From contig NC_015520.1 of NCBI RefSeq assembly GCF_000213255.1, forward strand, positions 1,818,001 through 1,882,000: DNA of 64,000 nt, written 5' to 3'. Of the stretch, positions 15,468-25,067 are shown in pieces. Under the pieces are notes generated by a model. It saw nothing but the letters and a program-made list of their open reading frames with translations. It ran no database searches and was not told where the DNA came from. Source of the DNA: Mahella australiensis 50-1 BON (GTDB lineage Bacteria; Bacillota; Clostridia; Mahellales; Mahellaceae). Positions within the stretch are counted from its first letter, which is position 1, and every line of letters begins with the position of its first letter. A program made the translations under genes and the position numbers.

Positions 15468-17507
15468 TTATTCTTCCTGTTGTGCTCGTTTGGCTTCCTC
15501 TATAATTTTAGCCGCTATATTAGAAGGTACTTCTTCGTAACGCTCAAAACGCATTGCAAATGTCCCTCGGGCCTGCGTCATAGACCTGAGCTCAGTGGCA
15601 TATTTGAACATCTCGGCCATAGGTACCTCAGCCACTATTTGCTGCAAACCGCCTTCCACCTGGTTCATGCCAAGTATGCGCCCCCGTCTCTTATTTATAT
15701 CGCCCATTATATCTCCCATGTATTCTTCCGGAACAATAACCTCTACATGCATTATAGGCTCCAATAAAACCGGATCAGCTTCTGCTATACCCTTCTTATA
15801 CGCTAGAGAGGCTGCCACCTTAAATGCCATTTCTGAAGAATCTACCGGGTGATATGAACCATCGTATAATATGGCTTTAACCCCTATCAACGGATATCCT
15901 GCCAACACACCATGCTCTATGCACTCCCTAAGGCCTTTCTCTACCGCAGGTATGTATTGACGCGGTACCACGCCACCCACTATCTTGTCTTCAAATACAA
16001 ACGTCTCCGAGGAATCGTTCAAAGGTTGAAATTCAATCCATACATGACCGTATTGGCCGTGTCCACCAGTCTGTTTTTTATGCTTGCCTTCCGCTTTGGC
16101 AGATTTACGAATGGTCTCCCTATAGGGTATTTTAGGGTCCCTTAATATAACATCGGTACCGAACTTACTATGAAGCTTCTGGGTTATAATCTCCAAATGC
16201 AGCTCCCCAATACCCGATATGAGCATATCGCCGGTTTCCACATTTTTTTCTACTGTAAACGTGGGGTCTTCTTCAGCCAGCCTATGTAATCCCATTGATA
16301 TCTTGTCTTCATCGCCTTTGGATTTAGGCTCTACCGCTTTAGATATAACCGGAGCGGGGAAATCTATACCTTTCAATCTAACAGGATGCGCAGGATCGCA
16401 TAATGTATCCCCTGTAACAGTATACTGCAGTTTAGCTATAGCCCCTATATCACCGGCGTTTATGGCATCTACTGGTACCTGTTTTTTCCCTCTCATCAGA
16501 TATATTTGTCCGACTTTCTCGGTTTTATCCTGATTAGAGTTATACACAGCGGTATCAGAGGTTAAACGGCCCGACTCCACACGGAAAAGTGAGAGTTTAC
16601 CCACAAACGGGTCAGCCACTGTTTTAAATACTACAGCGGAAAATGGCTTATTCTCATCAGCCCCTTTGTCTTTAGGCGAGGGCATATAATCTATTATAGC
16701 ATCCATAGCATAATTTATGCCTGCCACAATAAATCCAGCGCCGCACAATACGGGTACTACAGAACCATCCAAAACGCCTGCTTTTATGCCCCGCTTTATC
16801 TCATCAATGGTTAATTGTTGGCCATCAAAGAACTTCTCCATCAGCGCTTCATCGCCTTCAGCGGCCGACTCTATAATGGCTTCACGCGCTTCCTGCACGC
16901 TATCGTTCATATCGGGAGGGATAGGGATCTCTTTGGTTTGACCATTATTATCTACAGCATATGCTTTGAGTTCGATCAGATCTATAAATCCAGCAAAACG
17001 ATCGTTTTGCATAATAGCCAACTGCAATGGCAATATATGAGTGCCATATTTATCTTTGAGCTGAGATACCGTTTTATCGAAATCAGCATTTTCTCTATCC
17101 ATCTGGTTAACAAACACCATTTTAGACAAACCATATTGGTCAGCATAATCCCATGCTTTTTCTGTGCCGACCTCTATACCCGACACGGCACTAACCACTA
17201 TCATCGCACCGTCTACGGCTCTCAAGCCTTCCAGCATCTCGCCTACAAAGTCGAAATACCCTGGGGTATCTATTATATTTAATTTGCAGTTATGCCATTC
17301 AATAGGTAATACAGAGGTATTCAGCGATATCTTCCTCTTTATTTCTTCGGGATCGTAATCCGATACTGTATTGCCCTCGGTCACTTTGCCCAATCGATCA
17401 GTGGCCTTACCCAAATACAACATCGCCTCAGCTACGGTGGTCTTGCCATCGCTGCCATGGCCTACCAAAGCTACATTTCTCAATTCATCAGCATGATAAT
17501 CTTTCAA
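15468..17507 (-). CDS. Elongation factor G-like protein (EF-G paralogue)
   Basis: The 679 residues cover all EF-G domains: GTPase with P-loop GHGSDGKT (about 16-23), DTPGYFDF and NQMDREN (replacing canonical NKMD), a beta-barrel domain II, and domains III-V. These features and the slightly short length place it in the EF-G-like (FusA2-type) subgroup rather than the main translocase. The role of this subgroup is not settled; some members act poorly in translocation. The start is TTG at 17505-17507 after a GGGGGA site. It is monocistronic with its own promoter and lies directly upstream of the tRNA operon. Confidence 0.92.
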   Translation of the reverse strand: MKDYHADELRNVALVGHGSDGKTTVAEAMLYLGKATDRLGKVTEGNTVSDYDPEEIKRKISLNTSVLPIEWHNCKLNIIDTPGYFDFVGEMLEGLRAVDGAMIVVSAVSGIEVGTEKAWDYADQYGLSKMVFVNQMDRENADFDKTVSQLKDKYGTHILPLQLAIMQNDRFAGFIDLIELKAYAVDNNGQTKEIPIPPDMNDSVQEAREAIIESAAEGDEALMEKFFDGQQLTIDEIKRGIKAGVLDGSVVPVLCGAGFIVAGINYAMDAIIDYMPSPKDKGADENKPFSAVVFKTVADPFVGKLSLFRVESGRLTSDTAVYNSNQDKTEKVGQIYLMRGKKQVPVDAINAGDIGAIAKLQYTVTGDTLCDPAHPVRLKGIDFPAPVISKAVEPKSKGDEDKISMGLHRLAEEDPTFTVEKNVETGDMLISGIGELHLEIITQKLHSKFGTDVILRDPKIPYRETIRKSAKAEGKHKKQTGGHGQYGHVWIEFQPLNDSSETFVFEDKIVGGVVPRQYIPAVEKGLRECIEHGVLAGYPLIGVKAILYDGSYHPVDSSEMAFKVAASLAYKKGIAEADPVLLEPIMHVEVIVPEEYMGDIMGDINKRRGRILGMNQVEGGLQQIVAEVPMAEMFKYATELRSMTQARGTFAMRFERYEEVPSNIAAKIIEEAKRAQQEE

Positions 17508-17554
17508 AGCACATTCCCCCTGATTCGAAATATTTAGCTTCCGCTATTGGTTTC

Positions 17555-17583
17555 ATTATATCATAGAATTAATATTAATTTAA
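17555..17583 (-). promoter_or_regulatory. Predicted promoter of the EF-G-like gene
   Basis: TATAAT (17555-17560) is preceded 17 bp upstream on the minus strand by a weak TTAAAT (17578-17583). The -35 lies inside an 11-bp direct-repeat array. Confidence 0.55.
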
Positions 17584-17607
17584 CACGAATTTAACACAAA
17601 TTCAACT
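17569..17607 (+). repeat. 11-bp-periodic TTAACA-like repeat array
   Basis: On the plus strand TTAATA (17569-17574), TTAACA (17580-17585), TTAACA (17591-17596) and TCAACT (17602-17607) recur with an exact 11-bp period. The spacing equals that of the Pho box at 10344-10382, but no -10 follows at the Pho distance. It overlaps the -35 of the divergent EF-G-like gene. Confidence 0.5.
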
Positions 17608-17630
17608 TTATTTGCATCGCCCGGGGCATA

Positions 17631-17659
17631 TTGCGTTGCATGCCGTTTTGGTATAAAAT
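17631..17659 (+). promoter_or_regulatory. Predicted promoter of the aromatic amino-acid operon
   Basis: TTGCGT (17631-17636) and TAAAAT (17654-17659) are 17 bp apart, 33 bases upstream of aroC. An overlapping extended variant, TGGTATAAA, is also possible. No leader peptide, T-box or long leader is visible. Confidence 0.6.
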
Positions 17660-17691
17660 AATTTCAATATATAAAGAGAGGACGGTTGGCC

Positions 17692-18852
17692 ATGCTCAGA
17701 TACCTTACAGCCGGCGAATCCCACGGGTTTATGCTAAGCGTCATAATAGACGGTATGCCTGCTAATGTGGATATAAACACCGATGATATCAATGTCGAAC
17801 TTCAGCGCCGTCAACGCGGTTACGGCCGCGGCGGCCGCATGAAAATAGAAAGCGATAGCGTGCATATAGACGGCGGTATACTTCATGGTAAGACTACCGG
17901 AGCCCCCATAGCGCTGCATATATGCAATAAAGATTGGTCCCACTGGCAGGATTATATGGACCCCCAAGCGCCGCCGCCAGATGATAAAAAAACCGTTACC
18001 CGTCCCAGACCGGGACACGCTGATCTTGCCGGTGCCATAAAGTATAATCTTCAGGATATCCGCCCTGTATTGGAGCGATCCAGCGCCCGCGAAACGGCTG
18101 CTCGGGTAGCGGTCGGAGCTGTTGCGCGCCAGCTTTTAAAGCCGTTAGGCATAGGCATTTGCAGCCATGTAACGCGAATAGGATCTGTAGCATTGAGCGA
18201 ACAGCCCCATTCCATTGATAAAATTGCCGAATTAGCCGACGCATCGCTCGTGAGGTGCATAGATCCGGCAGTATCCAAAGCCATGATGGCTGAGATAGAT
18301 AGCTGCCGCCGGCAAGGCGATTCGCTAGGAGGAGTATTTGAGGTCATAATATACAACGTGCCTGTAGGGTTGGGCAGTCATGTGCAATGGGACCGACGCT
18401 TGGATGGCTTGCTGGCTCAGGCCTTTATGAGCATACAAGCCATAAAAGGTATAGAGATAGGCCTTGGCTTTCAAGGAGCCGCTATGCCTGGCTCCACGGT
18501 CCACGATGAAATATATTACTCATCGGAACACGGGTTCTATCGGCAAACCAACAATGCCGGCGGTATAGAAGGCGGTATATCCAACGGACAGCCTATAGTG
18601 ATTCGCGCCGCGATGAAACCTATACCCACACTATACAAACCGTTAAACAGCGTTGATATAAAGACCAAAGAGGCTTTTAGCGCAAGTATAGAGCGATCGG
18701 ACATATGTGCCGTACCGGCGGCCAGTATAGTAGGCGAAGCCGCAGCGGCATGGACTATGGCCTGCGCTGTAGTGGAAAAATTCGGCGGAGATTCTCTAGA
18801 AGAACTCAAGCGCAATTATATGGGATATATAAAACAAGCGAGTGAGATGTAA
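17692..18852 (+). CDS. aroC: Chorismate synthase
   Basis: The 386-residue enzyme starts [12 protein letters not shown] and has the family signatures [24 protein letters not shown] and a C-terminal VGEAAAAW region. It converts 5-enolpyruvylshikimate-3-phosphate to chorismate using reduced flavin. ATG at 17692 is taken because GAGAGG lies about ten bases upstream; an in-frame TTG at 17686 is closer to that site and less likely. It is the first gene of a six-gene plus-strand aromatic operon. Confidence 0.97.
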   Translation: MLRYLTAGESHGFMLSVIIDGMPANVDINTDDINVELQRRQRGYGRGGRMKIESDSVHIDGGILHGKTTGAPIALHICNKDWSHWQDYMDPQAPPPDDKKTVTRPRPGHADLAGAIKYNLQDIRPVLERSSARETAARVAVGAVARQLLKPLGIGICSHVTRIGSVALSEQPHSIDKIAELADASLVRCIDPAVSKAMMAEIDSCRRQGDSLGGVFEVIIYNVPVGLGSHVQWDRRLDGLLAQAFMSIQAIKGIEIGLGFQGAAMPGSTVHDEIYYSSEHGFYRQTNNAGGIEGGISNGQPIVIRAAMKPIPTLYKPLNSVDIKTKEAFSASIERSDICAVPAASIVGEAAAAWTMACAVVEKFGGDSLEELKRNYMGYIKQASEM

Positions 18853-18865
18853 AGGAGCTTTTATA

Positions 18866-19930
18866 ATGGAGATTGTAAATGTAGAACTCAAGAGCCGCTC
18901 TTATCCGATATTTATAGGAACCGGACTGCTACAAGATGCAGCTTCGCTGCTCAAACCTTGGATAAAAGGCAAGGCCATGATCGTAACCGATCAGAATGTG
19001 GAGCTTCTATATGGTCAAACGCTGCCAGCATCCTTCACAGAAAACGGTATGACAATCCATATGCAACCGATGCCCCCCGGTGAAACCACAAAAACTATGG
19101 ATCATGCCATGGAACTATATACAGCGGCCTTAAAAGCCGGCATGGATCGCCGCTCATGCATCATCGCTCTGGGCGGCGGCGTTATAGGCGATCTGGCAGG
19201 TTTTGTTGCAGCCACATATATGCGCGGTATCGACTTTATACAAATACCGACTTCGTTATTGGCCCAGGTAGACAGCAGTGTAGGAGGCAAGGTTGCTGTA
19301 GACCATCCTATGGCCAAAAACATTATAGGAGCATTTCACCAGCCAAAAGCTGTTATAGCCGATATATCCGTTCTCAAAACATTGCCCAAGCGCGAGCTTT
19401 CAGCCGGATTAGCCGAGGTAATAAAATACGGTGCAGGCTTGGACGAGGTTTTTTTCTATTGGCTGGAACAACATATAAGTGATATAATGTCATTAGATGA
19501 AGCAGCCTTGGCATACGCCGTCAAGCGCTCGTGTCAAATAAAAGCCGGTATAGTTCAGAGCGATGAAACAGAAAACGGCAAAAGAGCACTGCTCAATTTC
19601 GGGCACACCTTCGGCCACGCTATAGAGGTAGAAGCAGGGTACGGCGCTTATCTGCACGGTGAAGCTGTATCCATAGGTATGGTATACGCCGCCAGATTGG
19701 CTAATATCATGGGACTCACAGATAAAAGCTATACGGAGAGGTTAATCAAGCTTCTCAAAGCCGCTTCCTTGCCCGTAGAGCCTCCAGGCATAACTATGCG
19801 GCAGTTATTGCCGGCCATGTATCACGACAAGAAGGTCGCCGACGGCAAGCTGACTTTTATACTGCCCACCGGCATCGGTCAAACAGGTATATTCAGCGAT
19901 ATACCAGAGAATTTACTGCTGAAATTATAG
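18866..19930 (+). CDS. aroB: 3-dehydroquinate synthase
   Basis: The 354-residue protein shows the NAD-binding GGGVIGDLAGFVAATYMRG region and metal-ligand motifs around NFGHTFGHAIE and HGEAVSIGM. It cyclises DAHP to 3-dehydroquinate. ATG at 18866 follows AAAGGAG; a longer frame overlapping aroC lacks a site. It sits 13 bases after aroC. The order differs from the pathway order, but the enzyme supplies the same pathway. Confidence 0.97.
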   Translation: MEIVNVELKSRSYPIFIGTGLLQDAASLLKPWIKGKAMIVTDQNVELLYGQTLPASFTENGMTIHMQPMPPGETTKTMDHAMELYTAALKAGMDRRSCIIALGGGVIGDLAGFVAATYMRGIDFIQIPTSLLAQVDSSVGGKVAVDHPMAKNIIGAFHQPKAVIADISVLKTLPKRELSAGLAEVIKYGAGLDEVFFYWLEQHISDIMSLDEAALAYAVKRSCQIKAGIVQSDETENGKRALLNFGHTFGHAIEVEAGYGAYLHGEAVSIGMVYAARLANIMGLTDKSYTERLIKLLKAASLPVEPPGITMRQLLPAMYHDKKVADGKLTFILPTGIGQTGIFSDIPENLLLKL

Positions 19931-19944
19931 AAAGGATGATGATA

Positions 19945-21027
19945 GTGCTAAAACCGAGAGAAGTTATACCCAAAATGAAACCTTATATACCCGGCAAGCC
20001 TATCGGCGATGTAAAGCGCGAACTGGGTTTACAAAACGTTATAAAGCTGGCATCCAATGAAAACCCTTTAGGGTGCTCGCCGCTGGCCAAAAAAGCCATA
20101 TCAGACATGATGGGCGAACTGGCCATCTATCCCGACGGCAATTGCACCGAATTGAGACAGGCTATGGTCAAAAAACTCAATGTCAAGCCCGAGCAATTGA
20201 TATTCGGAAACGGCTCGGATGAAATAGTAGAATTGATATCACACGTATATATAGAACCCGGCGATCAGGCTTTAATAGGTAACGTTACGTTTTCAGAATA
20301 CCAGGCATCCGTTGAGCTGATGGGCGGCCAATGCATAGAGGTACCTCTTAAGAATCATACATTTGACCTCGACGCATTTTATAGCGCCATAACCGACAAG
20401 ACCAAGGTTATATGGCTGTGCAACCCCAATAACCCTACGGGTACCATATATTCGGGCGTAAAACAACTGGAGTTTATAGATGCAGTACCTAAAAACATAC
20501 TCGTCGTCATAGACGAGGCATATAACGAATATACCGATGATCCGTCTTATCCGGAAAGCATAAATTTGGTAGATAGGTATGATAACATCATAGTATTGAG
20601 AACTTTTTCCAAAATATATGGTTTGGCCTCATTGAGGCTAGGCTACGGTATTGCAAATCCGGCTATTATAGACCTGCTGAACCGCATAAGGGCGCCGTTT
20701 AACGTAAACAGCGTCGCTCAATCAGCCGCCCTGGCCGCGCTTGAAGACAGGGATTTTTTATCCAAAAGCAAGCAGAATAATGATGAAGGCAAGAAATACC
20801 TGTATGCTGCTTTCGATGAAATGGGTTTGGAATATATACCCACACAGGCCAATTTCATTATGGTAAACGTTGACCGCGATAGCCGTCAGATATTCCGCGA
20901 TTTATTGACTCACGGCATCATAGTTCGTTCGGGTGAAATCTTTAAAATGGACAATTGGATCAGGGTAACAATAGGTACTCCCGAGCAAAACGAGGCGTTC
21001 ATAAGCGCATTAAAAGAGGTCCTATAA
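19945..21027 (+). CDS. hisC: Histidinol-phosphate/aromatic aminotransferase
   Basis: This 360-residue class I/II aminotransferase has the PLP lysine in TFSKIYGLASLRLGYG and the substrate-arginine region near the C-terminus (WIRVTIGTPEQN). By sequence it is a HisC family member. Placed between aroB and aroF and ahead of tyrA, it is likely the transaminase for 4-hydroxyphenylpyruvate or phenylpyruvate, possibly in addition to histidinol phosphate. GTG at 19945 is nine bases after AAAGG; two ATGs at 19936 and 19939 are too close to that site. Confidence 0.9.
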   Translation: MLKPREVIPKMKPYIPGKPIGDVKRELGLQNVIKLASNENPLGCSPLAKKAISDMMGELAIYPDGNCTELRQAMVKKLNVKPEQLIFGNGSDEIVELISHVYIEPGDQALIGNVTFSEYQASVELMGGQCIEVPLKNHTFDLDAFYSAITDKTKVIWLCNPNNPTGTIYSGVKQLEFIDAVPKNILVVIDEAYNEYTDDPSYPESINLVDRYDNIIVLRTFSKIYGLASLRLGYGIANPAIIDLLNRIRAPFNVNSVAQSAALAALEDRDFLSKSKQNNDEGKKYLYAAFDEMGLEYIPTQANFIMVNVDRDSRQIFRDLLTHGIIVRSGEIFKMDNWIRVTIGTPEQNEAFISALKEVL

Positions 21028-21090
21028 TACCAAAAGCAGAAGAATGGTAGTATGGTGAAAACATAAATCATAGAAAGGAAGCATGGTAAT

Positions 21091-22107
21091 ATGGTTATAG
21101 TAATGAAACCCAATGCAACCCAACAACAAATCGATAACATATCGGAATATCTGAAAAAACTCGGCCTTGGCGTTCATATATCGACGGGAGCCGAGTACAC
21201 CATAATAGGCATTATAGGGGACAAACGCCTATTGGGCGATACCCCCATAGAGCTTATGCCCGGCGTGGAAAAGACCATACCGATAGCCGAACCATACAAA
21301 TTGGTCACTAAAACTTTCAAACCCGAACCTACTGTCATAGAGGTACGAGGCCACAAGATCGGCGGCGGCTCTCTAACGGTGATAGCCGGTCCATGCGCTG
21401 TAGAAAGCGAGGAACAAACCCTGGCCACGGCCATAGCCGTCAAAAATGCCGGCGCTCATATGCTGCGCGGCGGCGCATACAAACCTCGGACATCCCCTTA
21501 TTCATTTCAAGGCCTGGAAGAAGAGGGCCTTAAGATATTGGCCGAAGCCAGAGACGCCACAGGTTTGCCCATTGTATCGGAGGTTATCTCGCCGGCCACT
21601 TTGGAAATATCCTTGAAATACTTGGACATCATACAGATAGGCGCACGCAATATGCAAAACTTTCAGCTCCTCCGCGAGGCCGGCCAGGCTCGAGTGCCTG
21701 TCATACTGAAGCGCGGCATATCGGCCACCATAGAGGAATGGTTAAATGCAGCCGAATATATAATGAGCGAGGGTAATTACCAGGTCATACTGTGCGAACG
21801 TGGCATAAGAACTTTTGAAACCGCCACGCGTAATACGCTGGATATAAGCGCCGTACCAGTATTAAAGGAGAAGACACATTTGCCGGTAATAGTAGATCCC
21901 AGCCATGGCACCGGTAAACGCGACTTAGTTATACCTATGTCGCTGGCTGCTATAGCAGCCGGCGCTGACGGGCTTATAGTGGAAGTGCACCGGGATCCAT
22001 TGCATGCATTATCCGACGGCCCTCAATCCTTAGCGCCAGACGACTTCGCTGACCTTATGAAGAGAGTAACGATTTTACACGACGCTATGGAGCATGTAAA
22101 TGGATGA
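21091..22107 (+). CDS. aroF: 3-deoxy-7-phosphoheptulonate (DAHP) synthase, type I beta with N-terminal regulatory domain
   Basis: The 338-residue protein has a ferredoxin-like N-terminal domain (about 1-70) and a TIM-barrel catalytic domain with [24 protein letters not shown] and [11 protein letters not shown]. It condenses phosphoenolpyruvate with erythrose-4-phosphate, the first step of the pathway. The N-domain, as in the Thermotoga enzyme, is typically the site of feedback inhibition by tyrosine or phenylalanine. AAAGGA lies 11 bases before the ATG. Its end overlaps tyrA by eight bases. Confidence 0.96.
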   Translation: MVIVMKPNATQQQIDNISEYLKKLGLGVHISTGAEYTIIGIIGDKRLLGDTPIELMPGVEKTIPIAEPYKLVTKTFKPEPTVIEVRGHKIGGGSLTVIAGPCAVESEEQTLATAIAVKNAGAHMLRGGAYKPRTSPYSFQGLEEEGLKILAEARDATGLPIVSEVISPATLEISLKYLDIIQIGARNMQNFQLLREAGQARVPVILKRGISATIEEWLNAAEYIMSEGNYQVILCERGIRTFETATRNTLDISAVPVLKEKTHLPVIVDPSHGTGKRDLVIPMSLAAIAAGADGLIVEVHRDPLHALSDGPQSLAPDDFADLMKRVTILHDAMEHVNG

Positions 22108-23212
22108 TATAGCTGCGGTAGCCGTAGTAGGTTTAGGGCTCATAGGAGGTTCCATAGCCAGGGCACTAAGGTACAAGGCTGATATTCATCGCATAATCGG
22201 CATAGATAAAAATGCCGATTATGTCCATGCAGCCCTTGAAGATAATGTAATATCGGACGGTATAGTAGTGGATGATCCAAATATACCAGGCCCAATCGAC
22301 GCCGATATCGTTTTTATATGCACGCCCGTCTCTTCTGTTCAAGCAATGGTAAGCGCTATCGTACCGCATGTCAAAAAGGGCTGTATACTAACCGATACGG
22401 CTAGCGTTAAAGCGCCTATAATGTATGGTATAGAAACTATTTTGCTCGGCGATACCATTTTCATAGGCGGCCATCCAATGGCCGGTACTGAGAAATCAGG
22501 ATATCATGCCGGAAACAGCCGTCTATTGGAAAATGCCTACTATATATTGACACCACCTTCAACATGCGATGATGAAGCGTTAGACAAATTATCGCATATA
22601 ATACGCTCGATGGGGGCTATACCTGTAATAATGGACGCAGATACGCATGATGAGGTAGTAGCCGCTGTAAGCCACCTGCCGCATGTATTGGCATCTTCGC
22701 TCATGCATTTTACAAAGGACCAACATAACGCCGAATATATGAAATTACTGGCTGCCGGGGCATTCAGGGATATGACGCGAATAGCAGCATCGAATCCATA
22801 CATGTGGCGCGAAATATGCCTGGCCAACGCCTCCGCTGTAAAACGGTCTATAGATGACTTCATAGCCGTATTATCGCGTTTTGCCAATATGTTAGACGAT
22901 AAGGATGCTGAGTCAATTTTATCCTATTTTATCGATGCCAAACAGTGGCGCAGCGATATGCCGATTGTAAACAAATCATATGTTTATCCCACATTCGATA
23001 TAATAGTAGACGTAGACGATAAACCCGGTACAATAGGAGAAATAGCCACACTACTTGGACAACACAGCTTGAATATAAAGAATATCGGCATATTAAACAG
23101 CCGCGAGGATACATCGGGGGCGCTAAAGATATCCTTCAGCGACAGGGAAACACAGCGCACCGCTGTCGATATACTGCAAAGCCATGGCTATAAAGTGTTT
23201 GCCGATTCATAG
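22100..23212 (+). CDS. tyrA: Prephenate dehydrogenase with ACT domain
   Basis: The 370 residues comprise an NAD-binding Rossmann domain ([14 protein letters not shown] near 9-22), a helical prephenate dehydrogenase domain with [12 protein letters not shown], and a C-terminal ACT domain (about 300-370). It oxidatively decarboxylates prephenate to 4-hydroxyphenylpyruvate. The ACT domain probably binds tyrosine for feedback control. It overlaps aroF by eight bases, implying coupled translation. No pheA (prephenate dehydratase) is present in the window. Confidence 0.96.
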   Translation: MDDIAAVAVVGLGLIGGSIARALRYKADIHRIIGIDKNADYVHAALEDNVISDGIVVDDPNIPGPIDADIVFICTPVSSVQAMVSAIVPHVKKGCILTDTASVKAPIMYGIETILLGDTIFIGGHPMAGTEKSGYHAGNSRLLENAYYILTPPSTCDDEALDKLSHIIRSMGAIPVIMDADTHDEVVAAVSHLPHVLASSLMHFTKDQHNAEYMKLLAAGAFRDMTRIAASNPYMWREICLANASAVKRSIDDFIAVLSRFANMLDDKDAESILSYFIDAKQWRSDMPIVNKSYVYPTFDIIVDVDDKPGTIGEIATLLGQHSLNIKNIGILNSREDTSGALKISFSDRETQRTAVDILQSHGYKVFADS

Positions 23213-23229
23213 GAGGTTGGTAAGATAAA

Positions 23230-24531
23230 ATGAAAATAAACATATCCCCAAAAAGCCATATAAGGGGTTCAATAACCGTACCCGGCGACAAATCCATATC
23301 GCATAGAGCTGTGATGCTCAGCTCTATAGCCGACGGCATCACTTATATAGACGGCTTTCTCATGGGCGCCGACTGCTTAAGCACCATCGCATGCTTTAAA
23401 GAACTCGGCGTATCCATCGATGTAAGCGGCGACAGGGTATGCGTACAAGGTGTCGGTATGCATGGCCTCAAACCGCCGACGCACCCGCTGGATGTCGGAA
23501 ACTCAGGCACTACTATAAGGTTGCTGAGCGGCATACTGGCCGCTCAGCACTTTAGCACCACTTTAACCGGCGATGCATCCATACTCTCCCGTCCCATGAT
23601 GCGCGTTGTGGAACCGTTGCGCCAGATGGGAGCTGAAATAAACAGCCCTGATGGGGGCATACACGCTCCTTTAATAATACATGGCAAACCGCTGCACGGT
23701 ATAAATTACGCTATGCCGGTGGCCAGCGCACAGGTCAAATCCGCCATATTGCTGGCCGGTTTATATGCCGATAGCCCTACAACCATAACCGAACCTTATC
23801 CAAGCCGCGATCATACTGAACTAATGCTCAAAGCTATGGACGTACGTATTTTAGCCGATGAGCTGGACTTTGAGAGCCCCCGTTCCACCACCATATGGCC
23901 TGCGCAAGCGCTGCACTGCGCGCATATAAACGTACCCGGCGACATATCGTCGGCTGCGTTTATCATAACAGCGGCTATGCTGTGCCCTGAATCGCATATA
24001 ACTATACAAGATGTCGGCATAAATCCAACGCGTACCGGCATACTGGATGCATACAAGGATATGGGAGCCGACATAACGATATCAAACCGGCGCTTATGGA
24101 ATATGGAGGAGGTAGCTGATATATCCGTAGCCACCAGCCGCCTGCACGGCATAACCATAAGCGGCGGCATTATACCCCGTCTTATAGATGAAATCCCGAT
24201 ACTGGCAGTAGCGGCCTCGTTAGCCGAAGGGACTACCGTAATAAAAGATGCTCAAGAACTGCGCGTGAAAGAAAGCGATAGGATAGCTGCTATAAGCCAT
24301 ATGCTGCGCAATTTCGGGGCAGAAGTGGACACAACCGATGACAGCATAATCATAAAGGGAAAATCGCGTTTAAAAGGATGTCACACAAATCCGAAAGGTG
24401 ACCACCGCATAGCTATGGCAGCGGCTATAGCCGCCTTGCTAGCCGACGGTAATACTTCTATAGAAGGGGCTGAATGCGTTGAAGTGTCGTTTCCGGGGTT
24501 TTTTGAACTGCTGAATTCGCTTGGTTACTAG
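23230..24531 (+). CDS. aroA: 3-phosphoshikimate 1-carboxyvinyltransferase (EPSP synthase)
   Basis: The 433-residue enzyme contains the signatures VPGDKSISHRA near the N-terminus, LDVGNSGTTIRL and the C-terminal RVKESDRI. It transfers enolpyruvyl to shikimate-3-phosphate, making the substrate of AroC. It is the last gene of the operon and ends 60 bases from a convergent regulator gene. AGGAGG lies 13 bases before the ATG, slightly far, with no better start. aroD, aroE and aroK are not in the window. Confidence 0.97.
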   Translation: MKINISPKSHIRGSITVPGDKSISHRAVMLSSIADGITYIDGFLMGADCLSTIACFKELGVSIDVSGDRVCVQGVGMHGLKPPTHPLDVGNSGTTIRLLSGILAAQHFSTTLTGDASILSRPMMRVVEPLRQMGAEINSPDGGIHAPLIIHGKPLHGINYAMPVASAQVKSAILLAGLYADSPTTITEPYPSRDHTELMLKAMDVRILADELDFESPRSTTIWPAQALHCAHINVPGDISSAAFIITAAMLCPESHITIQDVGINPTRTGILDAYKDMGADITISNRRLWNMEEVADISVATSRLHGITISGGIIPRLIDEIPILAVAASLAEGTTVIKDAQELRVKESDRIAAISHMLRNFGAEVDTTDDSIIIKGKSRLKGCHTNPKGDHRIAMAAAIAALLADGNTSIEGAECVEVSFPGFFELLNSLGY

Positions 24532-24591
24532 GACAAAAGTCCTTATCGCATATTATATGTCCGCTTTTGCTTATTTATGCCATTTTTGCGG

Positions 24592-24972
24592 TTATTTATC
24601 GTCTCTGGCCCTTTGCCTTTTGCTTTTTATACCGTACAGATGGGTGAGCAGGCTTTCTTTTTCATCGGCTGTTATATAATCCAGCTCATCTAGCGCTTCC
24701 CTTATATCCGGATCGCGCAGTATAAAATCCGCTTTATTGCCCGCCTTATATGTCGTGCGTGCTACTCCGCATCTATCATCGGTACGACCTAACAAATAAT
24801 CCACAGATACGTTAAAAAAATCCGCCAAACGGCATATCGTCTGAAAATCCGGTTGCCTTTTATCCGTTTCATATAGAGAAAGAGCGCTGCGTGAAATACC
24901 CAATACATTAGCCAATTCCTCTTGCGTCATCTTCCTCTCTTTGCGCAATTCCACCAAGCGTTCATATAACAT
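24592..24972 (-). CDS. XRE-family helix-turn-helix regulator
   Basis: The 126-residue protein has an N-terminal HTH_3 domain (about 5-62) with MTQEELANVLGISRSALS as the helix-turn-helix. The charged C-terminal half (about 65-126) has no recognised domain. Its ATG lies five bases downstream of a 48-bp imperfect palindrome covering its own promoter and ribosome site, so it probably represses itself. It sits between the end of aroA (convergent) and uvrA (upstream, same strand). Other targets are unknown; a SinR- or Xre-like role is possible. Confidence 0.88.
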   Translation of the reverse strand: MLYERLVELRKERKMTQEELANVLGISRSALSLYETDKRQPDFQTICRLADFFNVSVDYLLGRTDDRCGVARTTYKAGNKADFILRDPDIREALDELDYITADEKESLLTHLYGIKSKRQRARDDK

Positions 24973-24977
24973 AAAAT

Positions 24978-25034
24978 AATACCACCGCTCTATAATATAG
25001 TATTATTATAAGAGCAGGTGGTATTGGCAGGCAA
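24978..25034 (-). promoter_or_regulatory. Promoter and large palindromic operator of the XRE regulator
   Basis: Outer arms AATACCACC (24978-24986) and GGTGGTATT (25017-25025) are perfect, and inner GCTCT/AGAGC arms continue with a one-base offset, giving a 48-bp near-palindrome. Within it lies TATAAT (25005-25010, minus strand), with TTGCCT (25029-25034) 18 bp upstream. Binding of a dimer or tetramer would block both the promoter and translation start. Confidence 0.7.
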
Positions 25035-25067
25035 TTAATGTAACTAAAAGCAGCATATCAGCATTTT

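Noticed and set aside
17631-17692. A possible attenuator or leader peptide before aroC
   Set aside because: The leader is only about 25 bases long and shows no run of aromatic codons or hairpin followed by T's.
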